From: Ferrimonas marina
Lineage (GTDB): Bacteria; Pseudomonadota; Gammaproteobacteria; Enterobacterales; Shewanellaceae
NCBI RefSeq assembly: GCF_900129905.1
Contig: NZ_FQXG01000009.1
Location: 124,001 to 188,000 of the forward strand
DNA: 64,000 nucleotides
Direction of reading: 5' to 3'
The notes beneath the pieces are model-generated. The model was not told where the DNA came from. It searched no databases and worked only from the letters and a program-made list of their open reading frames with translations. Positions 46,606 through 54,613 of this stretch are shown piece after piece; position 1 is the first letter of the stretch, and each line of letters begins with the position of its first letter. The translations under genes and the position numbers were made by a program.

Positions 46606-46635
46606 CAAGGGGCCCGATGGGCCCCTTGGGTTTTC
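46606..46635 (+). terminator. Intrinsic terminator
   Basis: Stem CAAGGGGCCC/GGGCCCCTTG with loop GAT and following GGTTTTC, just after the RRM gene; convergent with the small ORF below. Confidence 0.85.
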
Positions 46636-46652
46636 TTGACTCAGAGCGCGCC

Positions 46653-46754
46653 TTAGGCGGCCTTCTTCTCTGCCTCTTTGGGCGCGGTGCCCAGAGCCTT
46701 GTCCAGATCCTTCATCATCTGACGAATGCGTTTGTTATTGCCTTTCTTGGCCAT
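46653..46754 (-). CDS. Very small basic protein, 33 residues
   Basis: ATG 46754 to TAA at 46653: starts MAKKGNNKRIRQMMKDL, ends PKEAEKKAA. GGGAG lies six bases upstream. Strongly basic and helical, with no membrane segment. Too short for automated gene lists at usual cut-offs. It sits alone downstream of the desuccinylase operon and convergent to the RRM gene. Could be a nucleic-acid or ribosome-associated small protein; no family recognised. Confidence 0.6.
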   Translation of the reverse strand: MAKKGNNKRIRQMMKDLDKALGTAPKEAEKKAA

Positions 46755-46831
46755 GATTTACTCCCTTCTGCATTGATTCCTCTCCATATTAAGCAGGCTT
46801 TGCTCGATGAAGCAAATCGGCAGAGGGCAGG

Positions 46832-47968
46832 TTACAGCTCGAAGGTGTTGGTCAGCAGCTTGTACAGCTCGGTGCCCCGCTGCACGCTGGCGGAGGCAAA
46901 GTGCAGCACCGGGATGGCGTCACAGGGCAGGGTGAGGGTGTCACACAGGCCTGCCTCGTCGGTCTCTGCCAGGCGGTCGAAGTGCCAGAGTCGGGCCAGG
47001 GGCTCGCCGGCTTTCAGTAGCTGCTCCAGCGGGGCCAGGTACTCTACCTGGCCGCCGTTGGGGCTGTAGTAGGCGCGGTAGTCCTCCAGCTCACAGGCGT
47101 GGCGGGTGACCGGCTCGGACTGGAACGGGCTATCGGCCCACAGCGCGCCCCAGGGGGCAGAGCGGTGGCTGTGCTGCAGGTAGTTGAGCACCCCCAAGGC
47201 ATCGCGCCGGGCGTCCGCCACGTTGAGGTACTCCTGGGAGCCCAGCTCCAGGGTGAAGCTGTCGACAAACACCGGCAGTTCACGGCCCTGGCTGGCAAAG
47301 CGCTCGGCCAGCTGCCACCAGGGGCTGAAGCTGGCTTCATCCAGGGCACCACCAAACTCAGAGGGCATCAGGATGTTGAGCGGGATGTTGAAGTCCCGTG
47401 CCCGCTCCCGGGCATAGCGGGGCACATAGAGGTGGCGACCGGAAACAGGCCCGGTGTGCAGATCCAACACGATGTCCGCCTCCACCGCCATCCGCTGCAG
47501 ACGCAGGCACAGATGCTGGCCCACGGTCAGCCCCCAGGGAGAGTCGAGGCGCTGATCCAGCTGGGCGGTCAGGCGCTGGCGAAAGGCGTCACGGATGGCC
47601 TCGTCGCTTTGCTCCTGGTGCTCGGCGACAAAGCCCGCCAGTTCGCTGCCGTCGAAATGGTACTGGCGGTTCCAGTTGACCCCGGTGACCGGATCGAAGC
47701 GGCCCAGGGTGAACTCGCCGTTCTTGTGGTTGATGCCGATGGGGTTGGCCAATGGCACCAGGGTGATCTGACCGCGGGGCGGGTTGGCCTTGAACGCCTC
47801 CAGCAGGTGGTGGATCACCGCATTGCCCTGAACCTCGGCCCCGTGCAGGTTGGCCTGGATGTAGACCTTGGGCCCAGGCTCGGTGCCGGTGAGGGTGATC
47901 ACCGGGATGGCGAGATCCACGCCGGTGGGGTGCTGGGCCACCGTCAGGGTGGTCTTTTCGATCTTCAT
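46832..47968 (-). CDS. Succinylglutamate desuccinylase/aspartoacylase-family hydrolase
   Basis: 378 residues of the zinc carboxypeptidase-like AstE/ASPA family. Zn ligands His and Glu in NLHGAEVQGN, third His in VLDLHTGP, Arg in NWNRQYH. C-terminal barrel domain about residues 270-378. The operon context (lysC, dapD, decarboxylase) suggests it removes a succinyl group from a lysine-pathway intermediate, either replacing DapE or acting last; this is inferred from position. Gap 21 bp from the decarboxylase gene. Confidence 0.85.
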   Translation of the reverse strand: MKIEKTTLTVAQHPTGVDLAIPVITLTGTEPGPKVYIQANLHGAEVQGNAVIHHLLEAFKANPPRGQITLVPLANPIGINHKNGEFTLGRFDPVTGVNWNRQYHFDGSELAGFVAEHQEQSDEAIRDAFRQRLTAQLDQRLDSPWGLTVGQHLCLRLQRMAVEADIVLDLHTGPVSGRHLYVPRYARERARDFNIPLNILMPSEFGGALDEASFSPWWQLAERFASQGRELPVFVDSFTLELGSQEYLNVADARRDALGVLNYLQHSHRSAPWGALWADSPFQSEPVTRHACELEDYRAYYSPNGGQVEYLAPLEQLLKAGEPLARLWHFDRLAETDEAGLCDTLTLPCDAIPVLHFASASVQRGTELYKLLTNTFEL

Positions 47969-47989
47969 GTCGTGGTTCCTAAATCGCGA

Positions 47990-49210
47990 TCAGGCCAGGT
48001 AGTGGCTGGCGGGCTGGGCCGGACGAACGGTGTGCAGCTGCTCGCCATCCCAGACCAGCTCCGCTGGCAGGGTGTGGCACAAGAAGTAGGGCATGCTCTC
48101 GGTAAAGCCGTAGGCACCGGCCTGGTGAAAGCAGAGCCAGTCGCCGCGGGCCAGCCCCTCGGGCAGGCTGACGTCACCCAGGTTATCCAGCCCGGTACAC
48201 AGGGCACCGCGGATCTGGAACGGACCCAGCTCGCCGGCCACCTCGCCAAGTGGGGTTACCGGAAACGCCTGGCCTGTGAGCGCCGGACGCAGGGCGTGTT
48301 GGCTGCCGCCTTCGATCACCGCAAAGCGAACATCCTGGTTGGCCTTGATGTCCGCTACCGGGCTGAGGTACACCCCGTGCGGGCCCACCGCGTAGCGGCC
48401 CAGCTCCATCCAGCACTCACCCAACTGGTAGCGAGCCTTGAGTTCGACCAGGCCAGCGCAGATGGCGCCCCAGTCCAGATCCTTACTTTGGCCATGGTAA
48501 GGGATCCCCAGGCCACCGCCCAAATCGACGATGGGCTGCTCCACCTGCCAGGCATCCAGCAGGGCGGCCAGTTGCGGCATCGCCGCCTGCCAATGAGCCA
48601 GCAGCTGCTGCGCTTCAAGGATATTGCCCCACTGGAAGCAGTGCACGCCAATCAGCTCCAGCGCCGGATCCAGGGTGATGGCTTGCGGCATCCACTGCTC
48701 CGGTGTCAGGCCAAAGGGGGTGGCGTCACTGCCACCGAGTACATTGATCCCCTCCTGCTCGGATTCGGGCCAGGCCAGCTGAACCCGCAGCAGCACCTGC
48801 ACCTGGACCTGTTCGGCCCGGGCCACCTGGGCTAGATCTTCGGCCTGCTGGTGGCTCTCCAGCACAAAGATCCGCACACCGCGCTGAACAAAATGGCGCA
48901 GCATCGCCGGGGTCTTAACAGGACCTGTATTGAGGATCCGCGACGGGCAGACTCCCTGGGCCAGCACCTGCTCCAGCTCACCGGGGCTGGCCACGTCAAA
49001 GCCGAAGCCGGCCTGGTCCAGGCACTGGATCACCCGGGACAGGGGATTGGCCTTGACCGCGTACCAAAGCTTGGCCGGGGCATCACCGAGACGCTGCAGG
49101 TGGCTCTGCAGGCCCGGCAGGTCGTAGGCGTAGAAGGGGCTGGCCAGTTGCGCCGCTGCCTGTTGCAGCGGCGTCAGCATCGGCACCGGGATGGCGTGGG
49201 GCTGGTTCAT
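47990..49210 (-). CDS. Fold-III PLP decarboxylase, LysA-related
   Basis: 406 residues. Schiff-base Lys in WYAVKANPLSRVI, GFDVASPGELEQ, IVDLGGGLGIPY, ELGRYAVGPHGVYLS, and CTGLDNLGDVSLPEG. Canonical diaminopimelate decarboxylases read CESxD here and have a His-Ile-Gly-Ser loop; this protein has C-T-G-L-D and HCFQWGN instead, closer to BtrK/PvsE-type decarboxylases. So meso-diaminopimelate may not be the substrate. ATG is directly next to the dapD stop, showing tight coupling. Operon is under the lysine riboswitch. Confidence 0.88.
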   Translation of the reverse strand: MNQPHAIPVPMLTPLQQAAAQLASPFYAYDLPGLQSHLQRLGDAPAKLWYAVKANPLSRVIQCLDQAGFGFDVASPGELEQVLAQGVCPSRILNTGPVKTPAMLRHFVQRGVRIFVLESHQQAEDLAQVARAEQVQVQVLLRVQLAWPESEQEGINVLGGSDATPFGLTPEQWMPQAITLDPALELIGVHCFQWGNILEAQQLLAHWQAAMPQLAALLDAWQVEQPIVDLGGGLGIPYHGQSKDLDWGAICAGLVELKARYQLGECWMELGRYAVGPHGVYLSPVADIKANQDVRFAVIEGGSQHALRPALTGQAFPVTPLGEVAGELGPFQIRGALCTGLDNLGDVSLPEGLARGDWLCFHQAGAYGFTESMPYFLCHTLPAELVWDGEQLHTVRPAQPASHYLA

Positions 49211-49987
49211 TTAGCGCAATACCTCTTCCAGCTCCAGTGCCGCATCGGAGCGCTCGTCGCGGTACTTGATGATCACCGGGCACTGCACCGACAGACCCAT
49301 CTGCCGGCCCCATTCGCTGCTGGCCGGACGGCTGCCGGGTACCACGATGGCGTTCTCCGGGATCGGCTCGCCCTTGTCCAGTTGGCGCTGGTTGACCAGG
49401 TCATACACCGGCACCGCGGCGGAGAGCTGAACGCCCGGGGCCAGCACGGCGCCGCGCTTAACGATCACCCCTTCCACCAGTACGCAGCCGGCACCGATGA
49501 AGGCGTCGTCCTCGACGATCACCGGGGCCTGGCCCACCGGCTCCAGTACGCCGCCGATCTGCACCCCGGCGGAGAGGTGCACGTTCTTGCCGATCTGGGC
49601 ACAGGAGCCCACCAGGGCGTGGCTGTCCACCATGGTGCCACTGTCGACGTAGGCGCCGATGTTGATGTAGGCCGGCGGCATGATCACCACCCCGGGAGCC
49701 ACATAGGCGCCGCGGCGCACCGCGCTGCCACCGGGTACCTGGCGGACCTGATCGGCCACGGTGAAGCGCCGCGGGGCCAGGTTGTGCTTGTCCACCGCAC
49801 CGGGGAAGTCGTCATCAAAGCTGGTCATCTCGCCGGCGGGGAACACTGACAGGATCCCCTGCTTGACCTCGGTGTTGGCGTGCCACTGGCCCTGCTCATC
49901 CTGGTAGGCGGCGCGGACTTGGCCTTGCTCCAGTTGGTTCAACAGGGTCTGCCAGGTGGGGAGGGTGATGGCTTGAGCTTGGGACAT
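49211..49987 (-). CDS. dapD: Tetrahydrodipicolinate N-succinyltransferase-like (DapD paralogue)
   Basis: 258 residues, left-handed beta-helix acyltransferase. GAYVAPGVVIMPPAYINIGA, VDSGTMVDSHALVGSCAQIG, NVHLSAGVQIGGVLEP and PVIVEDDAFIGAGCVLVEG follow DapD closely, but motif VDTWATVGSC is VDSHALVGSC here and the protein is about 15 residues shorter than usual. Uses succinyl-CoA on tetrahydrodipicolinate. It may be a second copy devoted to this operon. Gap of 41 bp from lysC. Confidence 0.88.
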   Translation of the reverse strand: MSQAQAITLPTWQTLLNQLEQGQVRAAYQDEQGQWHANTEVKQGILSVFPAGEMTSFDDDFPGAVDKHNLAPRRFTVADQVRQVPGGSAVRRGAYVAPGVVIMPPAYINIGAYVDSGTMVDSHALVGSCAQIGKNVHLSAGVQIGGVLEPVGQAPVIVEDDAFIGAGCVLVEGVIVKRGAVLAPGVQLSAAVPVYDLVNQRQLDKGEPIPENAIVVPGSRPASSEWGRQMGLSVQCPVIIKYRDERSDAALELEEVLR

Positions 49988-50028
49988 GGATTTTTCCTTT
50001 TGATCTTGTTCGTTATCGTTTTTGTTGT

Positions 50029-51396
50029 TTAGGCGGCGTCGATAAAGCGGTCGTGGACACGCTGGACCACCTGGTTGGCGACCGCTTCGTTCACCAGGAA
50101 GCAGAGGTTATGGGGGCTGGCCCCCTGGCAGATCATCCGCACGTTGTCCGGCGCCACGGTGGCGAAGGTGAGTTCGCTTACCGCCGGGCGGCTGTGGACG
50201 TCGTTACCGATCACCGCGATCAGGGCCAGATCCCGCTCCACCTCGACCCGGGCCAGCTGACCCAGCTCGGCCAGCACCGCCTCGGTCAGCAGCTCGTGGC
50301 CATTGGCGGCACTGCCCGCCTCATCCAGGGTCAGGGCGATGCTGACCTCGGAGGTGGTGACCAGATCGACGCTGAGGTTGTGGCGGGCGAGGATGGCAAA
50401 CACCTCGGCCAGGAAGCCGGTGGCGTGCAGCATGTTCATGCTATGGACGGTCACCAGGGTCTGCTGGCGGCGCAGCGCCACGGCGCGCACCATGGGACGC
50501 TGCTGGGTAGTGGGCAGGATGCGGGTGCCGCCGGCAACCGGTTCACGGCTGGAGCCGACAAATACGGCGATGTTGTTGGCAACCGCAGGGATCAGGGTGG
50601 CGGGGTGCAGCACCTTGGCACCGAAGGTGGCCAGCTCGGCGGCCTCGGCAAAGCTGATCTCGGCGATGGCGCGGGCACCGGGGCAAAGGCGGGGATCGGT
50701 GGTGTAGATCCCGGCCACATCGGTCCAGATCTCCACCTCGTTGGCCTGTAAGCCAGCAGCCAGCAGGGCGGCGCTGTAATCGGAGCCACCGCGGCCGAGG
50801 GTGGTGGTGTGGCCGTCGGCGTCGGCACCAACAAAGCCCTGGGTAACCACCACCTGCTGCTCGAGCTGGGCGGCCAAGTGCTGCTGGCACAGCTGGCGGA
50901 TCTCGGCCTGGTTGGGCATCGCCTTGCCGTGGTGGCCGTCGGTGCGCATCACCTGGCGCACGTCGAAGCAGCTGGCGCTGACGTGCTGGTTCAAGATGCG
51001 GCTGAACAGCAGCGAGGAGAAGCGCTCGCCGTAGGCCAGCAGCTCATCCTTCCAGGCGGCAACAGTGGCGCTGGGGCCGACGCTGGCCAGGGTGGCCAGT
51101 TGGTCCAGCCAGAGGTGAACCTGCTCGGTCACCGCCGGCTCGGCCAGCGGCTCGCAGATCCCCTGTTGGATTCGGTGGATGGTGGCCAGGTGCTGATCCC
51201 GCTCGGCGGCATCGGGTTGGTTGCCCAGGGCAACCAGGGCGTTGGTGACGCCGGCGCTGGCACTGACCACCACCAGGCGGACCTGGGGACGGCTGGCCAC
51301 CAGCTCGGCGCAACGCTGCATGGCGGCGTAATCGGCCACGCTGGTGCCGCCAAACTTGGCAACGGAGAAGACGGAATTGGGATGTGACTGGGACAT
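50029..51396 (-). CDS. lysC: Aspartokinase III-type, lysine-sensitive
   Basis: 455 residues. Kinase motif VAKFGGTSVADYAAM, catalytic region ELLAYGERFSSLLFS, LGRGGSDYSAALLAAGL, and two C-terminal ACT-type regions (TVHSMNMLHATGFLAEVF; ALIAVIGNDVH). Single-function, monofunctional type with feedback by lysine; length matches LysC of Escherichia coli (449). First gene of the operon lysC-dapD-decarboxylase-desuccinylase; its SD is inside the riboswitch expression platform. Confidence 0.94.
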   Translation of the reverse strand: MSQSHPNSVFSVAKFGGTSVADYAAMQRCAELVASRPQVRLVVVSASAGVTNALVALGNQPDAAERDQHLATIHRIQQGICEPLAEPAVTEQVHLWLDQLATLASVGPSATVAAWKDELLAYGERFSSLLFSRILNQHVSASCFDVRQVMRTDGHHGKAMPNQAEIRQLCQQHLAAQLEQQVVVTQGFVGADADGHTTTLGRGGSDYSAALLAAGLQANEVEIWTDVAGIYTTDPRLCPGARAIAEISFAEAAELATFGAKVLHPATLIPAVANNIAVFVGSSREPVAGGTRILPTTQQRPMVRAVALRRQQTLVTVHSMNMLHATGFLAEVFAILARHNLSVDLVTTSEVSIALTLDEAGSAANGHELLTEAVLAELGQLARVEVERDLALIAVIGNDVHSRPAVSELTFATVAPDNVRMICQGASPHNLCFLVNEAVANQVVQRVHDRFIDAA

Positions 51397-51400
51397 CGCT

Positions 51401-51440
51401 CTCTCTCGAACTTAGTAAACAGACGTTAAGTTCGGAGAGC
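51401..51440 (-). promoter_or_regulatory. SD-sequestering hairpin of the lysine riboswitch
   Basis: On the minus strand CTCTCCGAACTTA pairs with TAAGTTCGAGAGAG across a 12-base loop, burying the GAGAGAG Shine-Dalgarno of lysC. The anti-sequestor, AAGCTCTCC at 51434-51442, is complementary to GGAGAGCTT at 51500-51508 in the 3' side of aptamer stem P1. Lysine would stabilise P1, free the sequestor, and shut translation off. Confidence 0.75.
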
Positions 51441-51495
51441 TTGGCATTTGCACCGAGGGCCGACCCAGGCTGGGCGGCAAAAGGATTCGCAAAGA

Positions 51496-51659
51496 CCAGA
51501 AGCTCTCCACCAAAGGGTGACAGTTGCGAGGATTCAGCCTCTACAACCGGCAGCGATCCGAGCCAAACGGCCCGCTGCCTCGGCGCCAATCCCCATCGTC
51601 TGTTGTCATCGGTGTTTGCTCACCTCGAACAGAGTACCTGGTTGGCGCTCCTCTTCTGG
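51496..51659 (-). ncRNA. Lysine riboswitch (L-box) aptamer
   Basis: Minus strand, 5' CCAGAAGAGGAGCGC to 3' GGAGAGCTTCTGG. The P1 closing stem CCAGAAG/CTTCTGG, the AGAGG-type element, AGGTA, GAGGTGAGC, and the segment AGGCTGAATCCTCG-x-AACTGTCACC agree with the RF00168 consensus as in the Escherichia coli lysC leader (for example GGCTGAATCCCCTGGGTTGTCACC). It lies 100 bp before lysC. No Rho-independent terminator follows, so control is translational. Confidence 0.93.
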
Positions 51660-51706
51660 TCCCGGTGGGCTGTCCATCTGGACGGCCACAAATATGGGAC
51701 GGGGCC

Positions 51707-51735
51707 ATTAAACATCGCTCACCGGACGATGTCAA
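51707..51735 (-). promoter_or_regulatory. Sigma70 promoter of the riboswitch operon
   Basis: Minus-strand -35 TTGACA (51730-51735) and -10 TTTAAT (51707-51712) with exactly 17 bp between. The -35 abuts the stop of the upstream serine-hydrolase-like gene on the same strand. The transcript would start near 51700, about 40 nt before the aptamer. Confidence 0.8.
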
Positions 51736-52971
51736 TCACTGAACCGCCAGCGAGTCGGTCTCCTCCGGCCCGGTGGTGGCGTGTTGGTGCTGATCGGGAT
51801 CCGCCGGTAGCAAGGCTGCCTGCAGCTGTCCCAACAGCTTGGGCAGGGCCGCCTGCAGCAGGGTGTCCTGATTGGATTGGATTGCCAGGGTGAGGTTGTG
51901 CTCGGGCAGGTGGTGGACCAGGGTGACGTAGCCGGGGAAGTAGCCGTGATGGACCCACAGCCGGTGGCCCTGCTCCTGGGGATAGAGCGACAGGGTAGTG
52001 GGATAGGGGGCGTTGACCCGGGGGCGGCTGTAGCGCGGCAGTGGTGGCGGTGTCAGCAGCAGGGTCAGTGTCTCCTCGTCCAGCAGCTGGCCGTTGAACA
52101 GGCCATGGTAGAAGCGCACCAGCATCTTGGGTGTGGTCACCAGGCCAACCCCGCTCCAGTCGAGCTGAGGCGGTACGATCAGCTCCCCTTGCTCGTTGAG
52201 GTTACGCCCGTCCGGGCCCATGGCCAGCCGCATCAGCGGATTGCGACTGCTGAGGTAGCCGGGGATCAGCCCCTCGATCTGACGCTGGTTGGCGGGCAGG
52301 GTGTCCACCAGCCCCAGCGGCAGCAGCACCTTGCGATAGAGCTGGCGGTAGTAGTCGTCGCCGGTGGCGGACTCGATGATCAGGCACAGCAGGTTGTCGT
52401 TGGCCGGCGACAGGGCGATCTGCTGTCCGGCGGGGAACAGTGGACTGCGACTGCGCAGTCGCTCCAGCACAAAGGTGGCGGAATAGGCTTGCTCCCAATC
52501 GGTGAGGTTACGCCACAACATCGACCAGGCCAGGCGCCGCTGGGATAGGGGATCCGGCAGGCCGCTGCTGTGCCGCAGCAGGTGACGAATGGTGAGGGTA
52601 GGGTAGTTGGGAAGCTCGATCATCCAGGGGTAGCGGGTTGCCAGGTACTGGTCGATGGGGGCGTCGAGATCCAGCACACCCTGTTGAGCCAGCAGCAGGG
52701 TCAGGGCGGCCAGGTGAGCCCGGCCGGTATGGCCACCATGAAAGCGGTGGTGCGTGGTCATGGGTTGATTGTGTTGCGGGTCAACGTAGCCGGTGGCGAA
52801 GGTTTGGATCGGCTCCTCTGCCCGGACCCAGGCCACCGAGAGGCCGTTGGCATCGAGCTCCTGGGCCTGGCGCAGCAGGGTGCGGTGCAGCTCGGTGGCC
52901 GCCGTATCCCTGGGCAACCAGACGGTAATAGCGATCAGTATCAGGCAAGCGGTGGCGCGAACCTTACCCAT
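51736..52971 (-). CDS. Serine-hydrolase-fold (class C beta-lactamase family) protein with degenerate active site
   Basis: 411 residues with signal peptide (residues 1-25) and a beta-lactamase/serine-hydrolase fold (RHLLRHSSGLPD, LVDTLPANQRQ, SGVGLVTTPKMLVRFY, HGYFPGYVTLVHHLP). The active-site SxxK is replaced: the canonical GSxTKxFT position reads GGHTGRAH (Ser to His, Lys to Arg), and the Tyr-x-Asn motif reads LSPANDN. Only the final His-x-Gly (HHGYFPG) is kept. Probably catalytically dead or altered; not an antibiotic-resistance enzyme on this evidence. It precedes the lysC promoter. Confidence 0.82.
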   Translation of the reverse strand: MGKVRATACLILIAITVWLPRDTAATELHRTLLRQAQELDANGLSVAWVRAEEPIQTFATGYVDPQHNQPMTTHHRFHGGHTGRAHLAALTLLLAQQGVLDLDAPIDQYLATRYPWMIELPNYPTLTIRHLLRHSSGLPDPLSQRRLAWSMLWRNLTDWEQAYSATFVLERLRSRSPLFPAGQQIALSPANDNLLCLIIESATGDDYYRQLYRKVLLPLGLVDTLPANQRQIEGLIPGYLSSRNPLMRLAMGPDGRNLNEQGELIVPPQLDWSGVGLVTTPKMLVRFYHGLFNGQLLDEETLTLLLTPPPLPRYSRPRVNAPYPTTLSLYPQEQGHRLWVHHGYFPGYVTLVHHLPEHNLTLAIQSNQDTLLQAALPKLLGQLQAALLPADPDQHQHATTGPEETDSLAVQ

Positions 52972-53144
52972 GGGGTTGGCATCTCGACTGCGGTGACCGG
53001 TGATGATCTAGAGTGTATCCGCTTTCTGCGACGGTGCCGGATTTTGGTCGCGCTGGGGGCCGATACCAGGTTACCCCCGCCTGGCCTGATTAGCCTTTCA
53101 GTGCGCCAAGCCTCAGCGGCCTGAGGCTTGGCGCGACCGGAGGG
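52972..53144. other. Short intergenic region with hairpin
   Basis: 173 bp between two minus-strand genes. Contains a perfect 14-bp inverted repeat at 53103-53134 (GCGCCAAGCCTCAG and complement, loop CGGC), without a T-run, immediately downstream of the patatin-like gene. No gene seen. Confidence 0.65.
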
Positions 53145-54452
53145 TTAATGGATGTCGCTTTCTGGGGTGAAACTTTGCTGCAGTGCCCGTTGCTTGTAGA
53201 ACCAGCGCTCAAAGTTTTGTTTTAGGGTGCTGGATCCCAGCATACGCTGAAGCTCGGCTTGGTCTCTTGTCGGCGGTTGGGTCAGCCAGGCCATGCCGTT
53301 TTTACCACGTTGATAACCCTGCTCGAACAGCCGCTGCATCTCCTCATCGTCGACCTGGGTCAGATCGCTGTTGAGCTCGAAATCCGGTGGGATCGAGGCC
53401 AGGTGGAAGTTGGCCTGTTGGACCATGGAGGTCAGCCAGAGCTTATAGATTGAGCTGGCGGAGTTGGCCTTGAGCAGGGTGGAGACCGAACGCGCCATGA
53501 TGGGAAACAGGCTGTTGGTGACCGGCGGTGCCGGCGGGCCGTCATCCAGCCGACCGCTATGGATGACGTAGTTGTTGATAATGAAATCCTCGTGCTCCAG
53601 CTCGATGACTTGCTCAACTTCATGCCAGATGGCGTCATAGTCGGCGAAGAACACGTTCTGAGTCACCCCGCCATCCACATGCATCTGCTCGAAGCGGCCT
53701 TCGGGGGTGTTGACCTCGAACATCACCGGCGGAAACAGCATGGGCACCGAGGCGGACGCCAGCACTACCTTGCGGTAAAGCTGGTGCTTGTCGGCACGAT
53801 CACTGATCGCGATCTTACCCAGGTCCCAGACGGTAAACCGGGCACCATCCAGGTTGGTTGTGCCCACGTAGAGTCGGCGGCCTTTAAGGTACTCTTCACC
53901 GACCGCGGCGATCACCTTCGGCGTCAGGCTCTGTTCCAGCAGCGACATAAAGCCCTCACCCACATACTCAGAACCGGTTTTGAACAGCGAGACCTGCGCC
54001 TTGTTGGAAGAGAGTAGCTCGGTGGCGGCGTAGCCATCGTGGATCATCTGTTGGTCGTAATCGGAGCCCAGGAAGGCATAGGTGGCGATCAGCGCGCCAA
54101 CAGACACGCCGGTGACGATATCAAACTCGGGCCGGGTACCGGTTTCACTCCAACCGGAGAGGATCCCGGTGGCGTAATGGCCGCGCACGCCGCCGCCGGA
54201 CAACAGCAGCAGGTTCATCGGAATGGGTTGATCCGGGTATTGCTGACGGTGGCTTTGGATGTTGTTGATGACGATCTGCGCGTACTCGGGGATCGGCTCC
54301 GGGGCGCTCAGGTCATCCTGGGCTTCGAGGGTGCCCCAAGGCACGGTTCGGGTTAACTCTTCAGGCAAGGTGCGAGGTGGGTTGCTGGCGCAGGCCGTCA
54401 GCAACAGAACAAAGCAGAAACAAAGAGTTCGAGCGGGCATGTGCCAATCCAT
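53145..54452 (-). CDS. Patatin-like phospholipase lipoprotein
   Basis: 435 residues. Signal peptide with lipobox (FVLLLTAC, Cys near residue 23), then a patatin domain: oxyanion LSGGGVRGHY, nucleophile elbow GVSVGALIA, and the Asp of the dyad in MHVDGGVTQN. Enzyme would be a lipoprotein of the periplasm or outer membrane cleaving acyl lipids. Start ATG 54452 is the best compromise; an in-frame ATG four codons later and a GTG nine codons earlier are possible. Confidence 0.88.
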   Translation of the reverse strand: MDWHMPARTLCFCFVLLLTACASNPPRTLPEELTRTVPWGTLEAQDDLSAPEPIPEYAQIVINNIQSHRQQYPDQPIPMNLLLLSGGGVRGHYATGILSGWSETGTRPEFDIVTGVSVGALIATYAFLGSDYDQQMIHDGYAATELLSSNKAQVSLFKTGSEYVGEGFMSLLEQSLTPKVIAAVGEEYLKGRRLYVGTTNLDGARFTVWDLGKIAISDRADKHQLYRKVVLASASVPMLFPPVMFEVNTPEGRFEQMHVDGGVTQNVFFADYDAIWHEVEQVIELEHEDFIINNYVIHSGRLDDGPPAPPVTNSLFPIMARSVSTLLKANSASSIYKLWLTSMVQQANFHLASIPPDFELNSDLTQVDDEEMQRLFEQGYQRGKNGMAWLTQPPTRDQAELQRMLGSSTLKQNFERWFYKQRALQQSFTPESDIH

Positions 54453-54583
54453 CAGCCGGTTTCGCTTGATGATACACACGGGAGCGACTTACTTACAGTG
54501 GGCTTTGTCCTTGCGCTGGTCGACAGCAGGCAGGCTCAGGCGATGCTGGGAGAAGCAGGCAGTGGGTAGGGGCTTGGAGCGAG

Positions 54584-54606
54584 GCGGGCACCGGGGTGGT
54601 GCCCGC
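54584..54606. other. Stable hairpin after nth
   Basis: GCGGGCACC/GGTGCCCGC with loop GGGGT, just 8 bp downstream of the nth stop on the minus strand; no U-tract, so terminator function is unproven. Confidence 0.55.
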
Positions 54607-54613
54607 ATGGGGG

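Noticed and set aside
47099-48835. 578-codon plus-strand frame opposite the desuccinylase and decarboxylase genes
   Set aside because: Antisense shadow; no recognisable domain, and the opposite strand carries conserved motifs throughout.
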